A DNA stretch of 64,000 nt from contig NZ_CP089981.1 of NCBI RefSeq assembly GCF_021389975.1, positions 1,761,501 to 1,825,500 of the forward strand, read 5' to 3'. Numbering within the stretch: position 1 is the stretch's first letter; every line of letters begins with the position of its first letter. The stretch comes from Fulvivirga ulvae (GTDB taxonomy: Bacteria > Bacteroidota > Bacteroidia > Cytophagales > Cyclobacteriaceae). The notes beneath the pieces were generated by a model that was given only the letters and a program-made list of their open reading frames with translations, was not told the origin of the DNA and ran no database searches. Both the position numbers and the translations under genes were made by a program. Positions 47,101-55,470 of this stretch are shown here, piece by piece.

Positions 47101-49040
47101 AGTTCCCCTCGCTGGTAAACATCGTTACCCAGATCATCTTCATAAATATGGGACTGTCTTTTTGTGGGTGATGACGGGCCTGCTCCATTAGCCAGATTTT
47201 GCAGAGTGGATTCATTCCACGCAGCGCTGAATACTCCGCTTTCCGATGCTCGTCCTTCAGCATCATACTTCAGGTAATTGATAGTGCCATTGGCAGCACC
47301 ATTGGCATCCTGAGAAAAGACTAATCTTCCGGTCTTTTCATTATAAATGTACCTTGTTACACCCTGATCCGGGTCATCGCGTTTTTTTAACCTGCCCAGG
47401 AAGTCATAGGTATATTCGCTGATATACGCATTTCTATCCACTTCGTTATTCGGTGGATTGTGATAGTTAGGCGGGTAGGTTTTCCATAAGTTGCCCTGCC
47501 CGTTATAAGTGTATTTTGTGGTAGCATAGATGGAGTGTCCGTCTACCCATATTTTACCGATGGCATACGTCAGTTTTACATATGATTTGTTGCTCAGCTG
47601 GGTTGCCTGTGGGTTAGCCACCTGCGGTGCAGGGCATATGATCCTGCAATAGTTGTTGTTGAAACAGTAGTCCGGGTTATAGGCAATGGGTGTCCGGCAG
47701 TCGTAATCGTAGTACCTGACGGGTGTGGGGCCGCAACTGATGCGGCAATTCTGAGCATTAAAACAATAATCTGGGTTATAGTCTATCGGCTTATTACAGT
47801 CATAATCATAATAGGTGATATCCGGGACACATAGTATCCGGCAGTTGTTTTCATCAAAGCAGAAATCCGGGTCGTACTCGATAATGGTGGTACAATCCAG
47901 GTCATAATATAATGTTGGCTCCGGCAGGTCATAGATCACGGTAGCATAGTATGTGGTATTGGCCTGGGCCTGGAATGTACCGGAAATATTGTTTTCGCCA
48001 TCTATGATATCTCCGCCCCCCGGAGAAGTGCCTATTTTTACGCGTGTCTTATATGTCTCCACATCGGCGTAGGCATAGGTTACCTCACTGCTGAAAGGGA
48101 CTGAAAAGGCATGGCTCTCTCCGGAAACAACGGTTTTATTGGTATAATTGGGTTCTTGTTCTGTCCCTATGGTGGGGCCAGCTTTTTCCAGTACTACATT
48201 ATCTGCCAAATCAGTCATAACGATCTGCTCTGTACCATCGGGTGAGGTAGTTTTAACCACCCTGTATTTACCCGCCGGATAGCCTAAGTTTACATCTGAC
48301 GTAGTCAGGTACTCAATGCTGCCGTTTTTGCCGGAGCCTAATTTGTAAGTTGCTCCAGGACTGCTTTGCTCTAATACCCTGCCGAGGGGAGATGCTTCAT
48401 AGCGGGTGGCGCTGTAAGGGTAATACCCGTCATTGTTCAGGTCTTTTACTTCTCCCTGCATGTATCCATTCCCTCGATTGTAGCTGGTCACAAAGTTCGT
48501 TCGGTATCCAAAATCACCGGTTACCCTCGTCGTTTTAGTGCTCACATCTCCTCTGCCCAGATCATCATAAAGTATCTCACCGACCATCAGGGTATTGTCA
48601 GTTTCTTTGCTCTGCTCTTGCAATACCTTGCCTGCTGCATCCAGGTATGTACTGCTTTCTATAGGGTCTGCATATACCACCACATTATCAATAGCATATT
48701 CGCTGGCACTGCCATAGCTGTAGTGAAAAAAGCCGATCTTTTGGATGCCGCTGGTATTGGTTCTAAGGGGCAGGTCATTGCGGTATAACTTACCATCTAT
48801 AAAATAATCTGCCGTGTTGGTGGCCGTATTGACCTTTATGCGGTAAGTGGTCTGCTCTTTCAGGTTGCTTTTTACATCCACCCACCCTGCACTGTTATAG
48901 GCTTTGACCTTGTCCGTACCATGCAGGCTCATCCATATGGCATTTTCACTACCCCCATTGCGAGCGTCCCATGCATCACCTCCCAGGGCTAACCCTAACC
49001 CCAGGTTATTGCCCGGCTGTACGGCTCTGACATCAATTCT
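44145..49040 (-). CDS. RHS toxin, 3' fragment: lectin-like end, RHS repeats, core and C-terminal toxin
   Basis: About 1630 codons remain open in this frame, which continues from the middle fragment after a one-base shift near 49040; the first in-frame ATG is at 48932. It begins inside a LamG-like lectin module (VKAYNSAGWVDVKSN). RHS/YD repeats follow (YDFLGRLKKRDDPDQGVTRY and many others), then the core end (RDHLGSTRV, NYRARFYDSDLGRFYATDP). A Gly/Ala-rich hydrophobic stretch comes next. The last 100 residues (VYRIYDKIDNVVYKYGITSS, RLATQLNRL, HEKYITAVH) vary outside the core, as toxin tips do. VYKYGIT recalls GIY-YIG/URI nucleases; this is a tentative reading. Confidence 0.85.
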   Translation of the reverse strand, partial: RIDVRAVQPGNNLGLGLALGGDAWDARNGGSENAIWMSLHGTDKVKAYNSAGWVDVKSNLKEQTTYRIKVNTATNTADYFIDGKLYRNDLPLRTNTSGIQKIGFFHYSYGSASEYAIDNVVVYADPIESSTYLDAAGKVLQEQSKETDNTLMVGEILYDDLGRGDVSTKTTRVTGDFGYRTNFVTSYNRGNGYMQGEVKDLNNDGYYPYSATRYEASPLGRVLEQSSPGATYKLGSGKNGSIEYLTTSDVNLGYPAGKYRVVKTTSPDGTEQIVMTDLADNVVLEKAGPTIGTEQEPNYTNKTVVSGESHAFSVPFSSEVTYAYADVETYKTRVKIGTSPGGGDIIDGENNISGTFQAQANTTYYATVIYDLPEPTLYYDLDCTTIIEYDPDFCFDENNCRILCVPDITYYDYDCNKPIDYNPDYCFNAQNCRISCGPTPVRYYDYDCRTPIAYNPDYCFNNNYCRIICPAPQVANPQATQLSNKSYVKLTYAIGKIWVDGHSIYATTKYTYNGQGNLWKTYPPNYHNPPNNEVDRNAYISEYTYDFLGRLKKRDDPDQGVTRYIYNEKTGRLVFSQDANGAANGTINYLKYDAEGRASESGVFSAAWNESTLQNLANGAGPSSPTKRQSHIYEDDLGNDVYQRGELVRTVVYNPNGTDSEVTEYYTYDRYGIKTKGLQVFDYNNEIHEVSFASDNTGSLTEETIPGLGTLKYSYDRLGRLIGIGEGDTPDLYASYEYAINGELSKEKLNNNSFVRSFKYDSPGNLTQIDDPYFREDLSYTANGYGGDAYYSGLIARTTYNYKGISAFGGASASYHYAYRYDKLGRLTVSDNSVNNNWDIGVGSATSYDPNGNILNIKKGNTQQNYTYYSNTNKVSRTSGSTNQFMYDANGNIIQSQTKQLSSIIYDDYFNKPASTAYDGGLSRYQYGPDGERVMKTTLPDDGSDTHYTLYVRGIGDYPVLEKERIDAGDWHTKYLIYGPTGLIASKTITAYQQAGFEPSVATFEVDKQPTEEQEFGESYRQAPIVNARLFNATDGELSAYSLKLTGEAGKKVGVTKMLQLYSGDTVTMKVSAKYLKAPENTRSFVPAALAAELVQSLGIPAGAEGSLFKAAFENALSLGAAGLSADEKGVPKAFLNYIFFDKQFNPVKFGYQPISEEAYEDGTNRNHEEIELEMVADREGFAVVYLSNESREYSEVYFDDFTVQQTAAPQVKFYSRDHLGSTRVVVTDNGVVDARYDYDALGNIVRQEEGFIPNQYRYTGQEYDKETGLHNYRARFYDSDLGRFYATDPQGQFHNPYTGIANNPVNFTDPTGEIVPIALGIAAYLGAIGNVASNMNNIEGQGDLFKSLGIGAASGAVGAVTGGAVSSVVGTGFTGGFVSGLAGGFSSGIVSGSGNAWSNGAAFSDGLSDGVVTGVYSAATAGVIQGTTQGVIALAHGGNFFRGANPPQIMPEIVVTAEPMPGAPKSPIPGSGVMDKPYWWGKTDYFSNPVTNAVRTAGAPIANFITETLLTAAPVGRVIGLATRSLRLANKVTKVYRIYDKIDNVVYKYGITSSSRVAADGLPRRLATQLNRLNKLDPGRYTGKVIGTHSNRAAGLFHEKYITAVHRTTMGNAPYGMKSPNGIWGKWFKF
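47625..47911 (-). repeat. Three tandem Cys-rich repeats inside the RHS protein
   Basis: Three copies of about 32-33 residues share the pattern YYDxDC-x3-I-x-Y-x-PD-[FY]-CF-x4-C-R-I-x-C. Examples are YYDYDCNKPIDYNPDYCF and YYDYDCRTPIAYNPDYCF. Each has four conserved Cys, suggesting disulphide-bonded or metal-binding mini-domains in an exported protein. They lie between the lectin-like module and the RHS repeats. Confidence 0.85.
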
Positions 49041-52000
49041 ACCCCTACCGTACCTGTAAGCTCCTGCTGCATGTCGAGGTAATAGAGGTCGGCCGATGAG
49101 TCGGTGGCACCTCCGGGGCTGGATACCATCAATTCTCCATCTATCCTGCTAAAGGAGGCTGTAACCCCATTACCATATTCCTGATATACCCAGTAGGGGT
49201 TGGCAGTGGTGAAATCTTCGTAAAATCCGCTCTTTTCTTTGATGGCAGTACTGTGTATAATGTTCGGATCGGCAGCAACCCATGAGCCTTGGTCTCGATA
49301 GCAGGAATAGCCTGACGAGGTAGACGAGGGTGTGCCGTCGATGCCAATAGAAGCTACAGAAGAGCCGAGTGTGTTGTGTAAATTTCGAGTGGTCAGGCCG
49401 TCGCTTCCGGTGGAAGACAATACATATTTGTAGTCCTTGTCATATGAGGTACTGGTAGCATAGGCATCTTCGGGGTAAAGCCTGAAATTATCTACATATG
49501 CTTTGCCCGATGTAGCATACAACCCATCATAATTGCCATAGGTATAGGTAGTCAAGGTCTCAATGATCTCAACTCCATCCAGCAGAACTTTGAGTTTGCC
49601 CCCTTTTCTGATGGTCAGGTGGTGCCACCGCTTGTCATTTGCCAGGTTATAGCCTTCCAGCAAAGTGCCCTGATAATAAACTTTAATGGCATCGGTATAG
49701 ACCCTTACGGTATAGCCTGAGTTGGTGGGTGTATCTGAGGCGGAGGCTTTTCCAAAGTGGTAGGCTAGGTATCCTGTCCCGTGGATCAGCTTGTAGTCAA
49801 ACTCAGCGATCTGGGTTCCGTTAAGGGGTACACCTTTCAGGCTGTAGAGGTTTGCGGCTTGGGTACTATGATCAAACTTCATTACACCGTTTTCAAACTG
49901 CCAGTATGAGGTAGCCGCCCATGTTCCTACGGAATTTTCCAGGTCATGATCATCAAAATCAGCAAACAAAACTTCGGCCGGAGTAGCATTGTAAATATTC
50001 GCCACTACCAAACCGTGGTGATCGTAGACAGCCGTGGTGTAGCGGTCGTCCTGGTTTTTGATCAGGGTGACATTGAAATCGCTATCCCGCTCTGCAATAT
50101 CGGAAGTGAGCAGCCATTCAGCAGCATTGGAGGTGCTGTTCCACGCGCTAAAATCAGGAGATCCGCTGCCTTTCCAGGTATAGCTGCGATAAGGAACAGA
50201 GGTGTTAACTTTCCCTGAATGGGTTTTCCAGCGGGTTGCTGTACTCGAAATGATCGTGTTGTTTATTTTCTTCTTGGTTTGCACAATTGGCCCTAAAAAA
50301 TTACCCGTAAGGGTTGGGTCATAAGCCTCCCACCAATATTTATGAGTGGTGGTCAGTATGTCCTTGTTGCCAAAACTGTTATAGTTTTCTCCTGTTTCAC
50401 TTGCCAATTGGCCTTCACTATTGTAAGTATATTTAACATCCGATGACAATCCGTCTACCTGGTCATAAACATTCATACGCCGAACAAACTTCGACTGATA
50501 TATTACGTTCCCTGCCCCATCCTTATGGTCATAGGCCAGGCCGCTATAAGAGGTCTCCGTTTGGGCTACGTTATTACCGTTTTTATCATAACTAATACTG
50601 GCGTAGCTGACTCCTTGCACCAGGCGAAGACAGGAGTAGGGGTCGGCTGAGGCTGTCGGGAACGGAAGAGAGCTTTCAACTGAAGTTAATCCATTAAAGA
50701 AATAGGTATCGGAATAACCAAAAGGGGTGGCTGAGGCCGTAGCACTACCGGGAATAACCCTGACTTTGTTAAACTGAGCCGTACTTCCCCCGGCATCGGT
50801 TTTGGCAGTGGCAGATGTATAGGCAAATGAAGTGTACCGGGTTTGGTATCCGTCATGGGTTTCTATTTTGGTTACTACGGGTTTGGAAATCATGCCGGAA
50901 GCTTGGCCATCGTTCAGATAGGTAAGCTGAATGTTAGTAGCCCGGTCTGAACAGTTGCCATTAAATGAAGCAATGATCTGCGCACTGATGTATTGACGGG
51001 CAGCCAGGTTGAATCCATCACAGGGAGCGCCGTCAATCTTTCTTCCGGTTAAGGTGATCAGGCCGGCATCTTGTCCATTTTTGAATTGCTGTAAATAGCT
51101 GTTACTACCAATCGTATAGGCAACATAGGGTTCCTCGCCATATCCATAATGAGGCTTGCCGGAAAGGCTGGTGCCAGAGGTATTGGCAACATTTACGATC
51201 GCTCCGTCGGGCTGACGTTTGTAAAATTTATAATTGTTATAAAATAGCCCATCGGGTCCTGCCATTTGCTGATACCCACCACCAGACAGGTCTATGCTAC
51301 CACCCCAGTTACTATAGTTGGGGTTAAATATATTTCGCTTTCCTTTTCCAGTGGTCTCATCGGTATATAATATGATGTCTTCTCCATAAGAGGGGGCGCT
51401 AAAGGGCGCATAGATATAGTTCATACCACTGGTACTTTTCCATTGTCCTCCTTCATAGCGCAGCGCCATAATCTGTGTTTGAGGATATTTAATAGCCACC
51501 AGGTCATTGCCTATGATATTTACAATGGCGTCATCATCTATGGCTCCGATGTTTGTCCGGGCGGTTATGTTATAGTTTTCACCCCAGTTAAAGATATATT
51601 CAGGATTGTCTGGGGCAATAACCACTGCAAAAGAGTTTCCGGCATGCCAATGCGTTGCTTTGTCAGGGTGAGTATTGAATTCGTAGCTTTCCGGAAATTT
51701 GACCTTGTGCCATTGACGTTGCTGGTCTACATAATGTAGTTCCACATCATCCGACCCGTATGTACTGTGCCTAATGATATAATTGTTAGTAGCAGCATAG
51801 TTAAATATCTGTTTAGTGCCTGCGTAGCTGATGGTTTTCTCATCCCAGTCCTGGCCATTCCAAACAAAGGTGTGCAGGTCGCCGTCCTCTCTTTCGCCAA
51901 TAGCAATAAAATTGTCTCCGGCAAGCAGAGCAGGCTCTCCGTTCCCAACTTCAATGCCCTTTTGCAGGGCTACCCAGGAGCCTGCAAATTGTGGGTGTTT

Positions 52001-52087
52001 ATAATAGGCGTATAAGGTGTAATGATTACCTGATTGCTGTTTAAGGAAGGCAAAATAGTCTCCGCCAGCTACAAGTAGGCCGTACTC
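48995..52087 (-). CDS. RHS toxin, middle fragment
   Basis: This frame is open from about 52087 and ends at TAG 48995. A GTG at 51745 could serve as a start but is clearly internal, because reading upstream gives sensible protein (EYGLLVAGGDYFAFLKQQ) that joins the end of the N-terminal fragment. It holds the beta-propeller-like middle of SpvB/TcdB proteins and one LamG-like lectin module (YWQFENGVMKFDHS, then KRWHHLTIRKGGKLKVLLDG). It ends inside a second lectin-like module, where the frame breaks. On its own it has no signal peptide or toxin tip. Confidence 0.85.
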   Translation of the reverse strand, partial: EYGLLVAGGDYFAFLKQQSGNHYTLYAYYKHPQFAGSWVALQKGIEVGNGEPALLAGDNFIAIGEREDGDLHTFVWNGQDWDEKTISYAGTKQIFNYAATNNYIIRHSTYGSDDVELHYVDQQRQWHKVKFPESYEFNTHPDKATHWHAGNSFAVVIAPDNPEYIFNWGENYNITARTNIGAIDDDAIVNIIGNDLVAIKYPQTQIMALRYEGGQWKSTSGMNYIYAPFSAPSYGEDIILYTDETTGKGKRNIFNPNYSNWGGSIDLSGGGYQQMAGPDGLFYNNYKFYKRQPDGAIVNVANTSGTSLSGKPHYGYGEEPYVAYTIGSNSYLQQFKNGQDAGLITLTGRKIDGAPCDGFNLAARQYISAQIIASFNGNCSDRATNIQLTYLNDGQASGMISKPVVTKIETHDGYQTRYTSFAYTSATAKTDAGGSTAQFNKVRVIPGSATASATPFGYSDTYFFNGLTSVESSLPFPTASADPYSCLRLVQGVSYASISYDKNGNNVAQTETSYSGLAYDHKDGAGNVIYQSKFVRRMNVYDQVDGLSSDVKYTYNSEGQLASETGENYNSFGNKDILTTTHKYWWEAYDPTLTGNFLGPIVQTKKKINNTIISSTATRWKTHSGKVNTSVPYRSYTWKGSGSPDFSAWNSTSNAAEWLLTSDIAERDSDFNVTLIKNQDDRYTTAVYDHHGLVVANIYNATPAEVLFADFDDHDLENSVGTWAATSYWQFENGVMKFDHSTQAANLYSLKGVPLNGTQIAEFDYKLIHGTGYLAYHFGKASASDTPTNSGYTVRVYTDAIKVYYQGTLLEGYNLANDKRWHHLTIRKGGKLKVLLDGVEIIETLTTYTYGNYDGLYATSGKAYVDNFRLYPEDAYATSTSYDKDYKYVLSSTGSDGLTTRNLHNTLGSSVASIGIDGTPSSTSSGYSCYRDQGSWVAADPNIIHSTAIKEKSGFYEDFTTANPYWVYQEYGNGVTASFSRIDGELMVSSPGGATDSSADLYYLDMQQELTGTVGVELMSEPYSRAITWG

Positions 52088-53448
52088 TCGTAGCTGATGT
52101 TATTAAGCATCGTCACATCTTTGCTGATCCAGTGCCCATCCCAGGTATGGCTTTGAACAATTATCGGGGCGCTACCTTTTTCGGCCTTTCCGTATGCATC
52201 CAATTTACGCCAGCCAGTCACTACAAAATTATTGCCTTGCCACACTGAGGGAGCACCGTAGCCAGTGGGAGCCGTGATGCTTTTGTATCGATTAGCTAAA
52301 GATAGCTGCACCTCATTATAAGTGTACTTAATTGTACTGCCTGTAGGCCCTGTTACCTGGCTTAACCTACCGGTGTGGCTTCCGGTGCTGTTATATTGGA
52401 ATTTTATGGGTGGCACCTGCTCGCCATAATGCCCTTCACTGACAATTTCCTTTAAAAGTCTTTTTGTAAAATCTCCTGAGCCTAAAAACTCATATTCAAA
52501 ATTGATGGTATTAAGCTTTAGATCATATTCGTTATGAACCGTTATGCGCTGAAGATATTTTTTCTGATAGAACTCCTGGTAAGCATCAGGCTCGGCTTTT
52601 TCCTTGTGAGGTTCCATGTATTCCTGCGCTAGTTTTTCTGCGTATGCAAAATTTATCCTCGCTCCGGTCGGTCCTTTAATCTCGATCAGATAAGAGGCCT
52701 CAGTATGCTGCTTTCCAGAACTACTACCTACATATTGCAGTACTGCGTCGTAGGCAAAGGTCATTTTATCTCCAATCCTGTTTTCAATGGATGAAAGGTT
52801 CCATACATGGGCCATTTGCGCTTGGTTGCCGGGACGAATGCTGCTTCCGATCCAGTTGCCCCACTTAACCATCCATTGTACTGTGTTTCTGCCTGAGTTT
52901 TTGTTTCCATAAGACATTACCCTACCATCTTCCGTTATCAATTTCCACTCTTCAAGCGCAGGGTCGTAGGTGATGTCCCAATACAATTTTTCTTCTGTGG
53001 CATAGTGCTGGAGGGTTGTGCCTCTGGTCAAAATGAGCTTTCGGGCGGTACCTCCTTCAAAAAGGTAGAAGTCGTCATCTTTTCTCGTTCCTGTTTGTTT
53101 ATGGTCTGCTATTATTCTTGGAAAATCCATCGACCAACCGAGTCCGAGGATACCTGTGGGTGCGTCCCGGTTCCATGTTTCTGTCTGTCTGGATACGTCC
53201 GCAGAATTATAGGAGATGGTCACCGAGGGACTAATGCCGTTCATACCCGGTAACGATACAAGGTTGACAGGGAAGGCAACTTCTCCTGTAAACAGGTTAA
53301 CCGAGCTTATGGCACTGCCTGAAATATCTGACCCCAGATTAAAGCCTGCTTCTGGTGCCTGAGTGGGAGCATCGCCCTGGCCAAAGCCGGAAATAAAGGA
53401 TGAAATAATAACGAGTAGCGTGCTGATTAGAAGTTTTTGAGACGTCAT
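52069..53448 (-). CDS. RHS toxin, 5' fragment: signal peptide and SpvB-like domain
   Basis: 459 residues from ATG 53448. A Sec signal peptide (SQKLLISTLLVIISSFISGFG) shows the protein is exported. The SpvB/TcdB N-terminal domain follows (GSAISSVNLFTGEVAFPVNL, PSVTISYNS, GILGLGWSMDFPRI). The frame stops at TAG 52071-52069 after SYESTAYL, which is not a natural end, because the sequence continues in another frame from 52087. Removing one AG from GAGAG at 52085-52089 restores SYEYGLLVAGGDYFAF. The nearest gene upstream on the strand is a 78-codon frame. Confidence 0.88.
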   Translation of the reverse strand: MTSQKLLISTLLVIISSFISGFGQGDAPTQAPEAGFNLGSDISGSAISSVNLFTGEVAFPVNLVSLPGMNGISPSVTISYNSADVSRQTETWNRDAPTGILGLGWSMDFPRIIADHKQTGTRKDDDFYLFEGGTARKLILTRGTTLQHYATEEKLYWDITYDPALEEWKLITEDGRVMSYGNKNSGRNTVQWMVKWGNWIGSSIRPGNQAQMAHVWNLSSIENRIGDKMTFAYDAVLQYVGSSSGKQHTEASYLIEIKGPTGARINFAYAEKLAQEYMEPHKEKAEPDAYQEFYQKKYLQRITVHNEYDLKLNTINFEYEFLGSGDFTKRLLKEIVSEGHYGEQVPPIKFQYNSTGSHTGRLSQVTGPTGSTIKYTYNEVQLSLANRYKSITAPTGYGAPSVWQGNNFVVTGWRKLDAYGKAEKGSAPIIVQSHTWDGHWISKDVTMLNNISYESTAYL

Positions 53449-53544
53449 GGTTAATTAAATGTTGAAGTAAGATTACTTTTGGAAATAGCGAAAGTAGATA
53501 TAAATATTATAAATTAAATAAATAAAGTCATATTGATTATTGAC

Positions 53545-53781
53545 TTAATCCATAAGAATTAGATTATCAAGGAGTTGTGTATATCTTGCAAGTATGTTTT
53601 GATATTGGGAACTATCCGGTGGTATTTCTTTAAGCTGGCCGGAGCTGAACCGAAAGAAAAGCTTAAGAGAGAAACTTGAGGGTTTAATAGTTCTGTATTC
53701 CATGTCTATCAATACCACTTTGTTTTTAGCATTGATAAAGTAGTTTCCCTTGAGCCGGTGCGTGTAATCAAAGATTTTCAT
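53545..53781 (-). CDS. Small hypothetical protein
   Basis: 78 residues from ATG 53781, on the same strand as the RHS gene and 96 bases before it. No family is recognised. The composition is that of a real soluble protein (VVLIDMEYRTIK, LKLFFRFSSGQLKEIPPDSS, YTQLLDNLILMD) with no signal peptide or membrane helix. It could be a regulator or an orphan immunity protein, or a chance frame. Confidence 0.45.
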   Translation of the reverse strand: MKIFDYTHRLKGNYFINAKNKVVLIDMEYRTIKPSSFSLKLFFRFSSGQLKEIPPDSSQYQNILARYTQLLDNLILMD

Positions 53782-54142
53782 TGTTCAATTTACCGGCATA
53801 TTCACTGGGTCTTTAATTAACAGATATTGCAGGATATTACGGAAAACCCTCAAGAAGAAATGTGCTCATATTTTTCCCTATTTACTAATTAAAACAATTA
53901 TTAACCTGATATAAAATACTTTAAAGGGGTAAACATGAAAAATGTTTTATAAATAGTTAAAAAAATAATTAAAACTTACACAAAAAATACATCGCGTGAT
54001 ATGTAGTGTCAGATATAGTTAAGAGGTGAACATAAAATCTGAAAATTTAATTAGAACCCGTTGTTTTGAAAAGCTGACCCTATTGAAACTTCAATAGAAA
54101 GCACTGCATTGATACAATCACTATGCCATTAACATAAAAACT
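53782..54142. other. AT-rich non-coding gap
   Basis: About 360 bases between the recombinase terminator and the 78-codon gene. No gene or clear promoter box is seen. A and T dominate around 53880-54000. Confidence 0.5.
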
Positions 54143-54176
54143 AAAAAAGGCGGTTTAATTAGATTTCAACCGCCTT
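54143..54176 (-). terminator. Rho-independent terminator of the recombinase gene
   Basis: On the minus strand the perfect 9-base arms AAGGCGGTT and AACCGCCTT flank a 12-base loop and are followed by a short T run (54146-54143). It lies 20 bases beyond the recombinase stop codon. Confidence 0.85.
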
Positions 54177-54195
54177 CCTTTCATCCGATATAATA

Positions 54196-55470
54196 TTACC
54201 CAAAAATCACGCTTGCCGCATCATCCATTACCTCCTGTTCAAACTCAGAAAAGTATGCCTCCGTTGTTGCATAATCCGTATGCCCAAGCATATCACCGAT
54301 TACTGCTTTGGACACTCCTTTGTTTTTGCCGGCCATTGCGAAGGTATGCCTTATTACATAACTGGAAAGTCGGATAGGGAGGTCAGCTGCGTTGCCTATT
54401 TTTGCCAGTAATTGGTTGAAGGATGAAAGCCTGGTGGCGTATTTCTTGTGTATTACTTCACCATCAGGGTCTTCAATAACATCTTCAAGTACGGGAAATA
54501 TAAGGTTGCCAGGCCTTTTTTCTTTCAGGTAATAATCGAGTATAGCTTGTGCTTCCGGCGGAATACTGAAATTAAATTCCTTAACGTTGGCCCCTCGTTT
54601 TGTTTTTCTTCTTTTATATCTCAACCGTCCTTCTGCAATACAATCTCGGGTTAGATGGGCAAGGTCTGCAAAATTCATTCCTCTTAAATAGAACATGAAC
54701 AGCATGTAATTTCGGGCATGCCATACCTTTGTATCCGGTGGGTAAGATAATTCCTTAATAATTTGTATATAATCGTCTTTTACCGCTCGTTTGTTTGACT
54801 CACCTTTTTTTATACTGTAGCCTAATTGTCCAAACGGATAATGTTCTCGGCCAACTTCCGTGCTTCTATCTTTGATAGCAAGATTATAGATCCTCCTTAT
54901 ATAGCGTAGTATTATAGATATGGTACTGGTTTGTAAATTTCTGTTTTTGCAAACAGCGTCAAATCCATATATGAACATTTCATCTATTTCAGTGATGAGC
55001 AACCTATTATTTCCGTGATACTTTAAAACTTCATCAACGCTGTATTTACACATTCGTGCCGAAGAATATTGTTTGGATTGCCTATACATCTGCTCTATTT
55101 TTTTTCCATAGGCAAAAAGAGTGGTTCTTCCCACCATGGCAGGTTCAGATGATTTAGTCTCTGCTTCATCTGAAATAGCTTTTGCGATTGCATCCGCAAC
55201 ATTATATACCGTCATATCTTTCAGGTGAAAGCTGTATCTGGTGAGTACATCTTCGGCAATAGAGAGCTTGTTATATAACTGCCTGTTTGCCCGTGTGGAA
55301 TTTTCATAGGAACTTTTAACCTTATTGTTTTTAAAGTCCCATTCGGACTCCAGATGCTTTAAACCTGTGGATATTCTTTTGGGTACTCCTTTGTGGGTAA
55401 GACGGATAACCACAGGGAAAATTTTTGACTTTTTATTTCGGTTGTCCAGTCGTAATGCAAGTGTTGCCAT
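54196..55470 (-). CDS. Tyrosine recombinase/phage-type integrase (Bacteroidota type)
   Basis: 424 residues. The N-terminal arm and SAM-like core-binding domain cover about 1-220. The catalytic domain shows Arg263 (YLRGMNFADL), a YVIRHTFA box with Arg374 and His375, His397 (MLGHTDY) and the nucleophile Tyr406 (TTEAYFSEF). The first His of the usual HxxR is Tyr371, a change that is common in this phylum. Such enzymes move integrative elements or invert DNA segments. No excisionase, relaxase or att repeat is evident nearby, so the element it moved cannot be bounded. Its position upstream of the RHS locus suggests that locus may have arrived by transfer. Confidence 0.93.
   Translation of the reverse strand: MATLALRLDNRNKKSKIFPVVIRLTHKGVPKRISTGLKHLESEWDFKNNKVKSSYENSTRANRQLYNKLSIAEDVLTRYSFHLKDMTVYNVADAIAKAISDEAETKSSEPAMVGRTTLFAYGKKIEQMYRQSKQYSSARMCKYSVDEVLKYHGNNRLLITEIDEMFIYGFDAVCKNRNLQTSTISIILRYIRRIYNLAIKDRSTEVGREHYPFGQLGYSIKKGESNKRAVKDDYIQIIKELSYPPDTKVWHARNYMLFMFYLRGMNFADLAHLTRDCIAEGRLRYKRRKTKRGANVKEFNFSIPPEAQAILDYYLKEKRPGNLIFPVLEDVIEDPDGEVIHKKYATRLSSFNQLLAKIGNAADLPIRLSSYVIRHTFAMAGKNKGVSKAVIGDMLGHTDYATTEAYFSEFEQEVMDDAASVIFG

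Larger units (their letters stand above)
44145..53448 (-). pseudogene. Whole RHS/SpvB-type toxin gene, interrupted by two indels
   Basis: The three fragments form one gene of about 3100 codons when two small indels are undone: two extra bases near 52085-52089 and one missing base near 49040-49045. With both repaired the length is an exact multiple of three (9303 bases including stop) and protein similarity runs on without loss. Either the gene is recently broken in this strain or these are assembly errors. The immunity array behind it is intact. Confidence 0.75.

Noticed and set aside
51727..51954. 75-codon minus-strand frame at the RHS junction
   Set aside because: The neighbouring frame gives continuous RHS-type protein here; this one does not.
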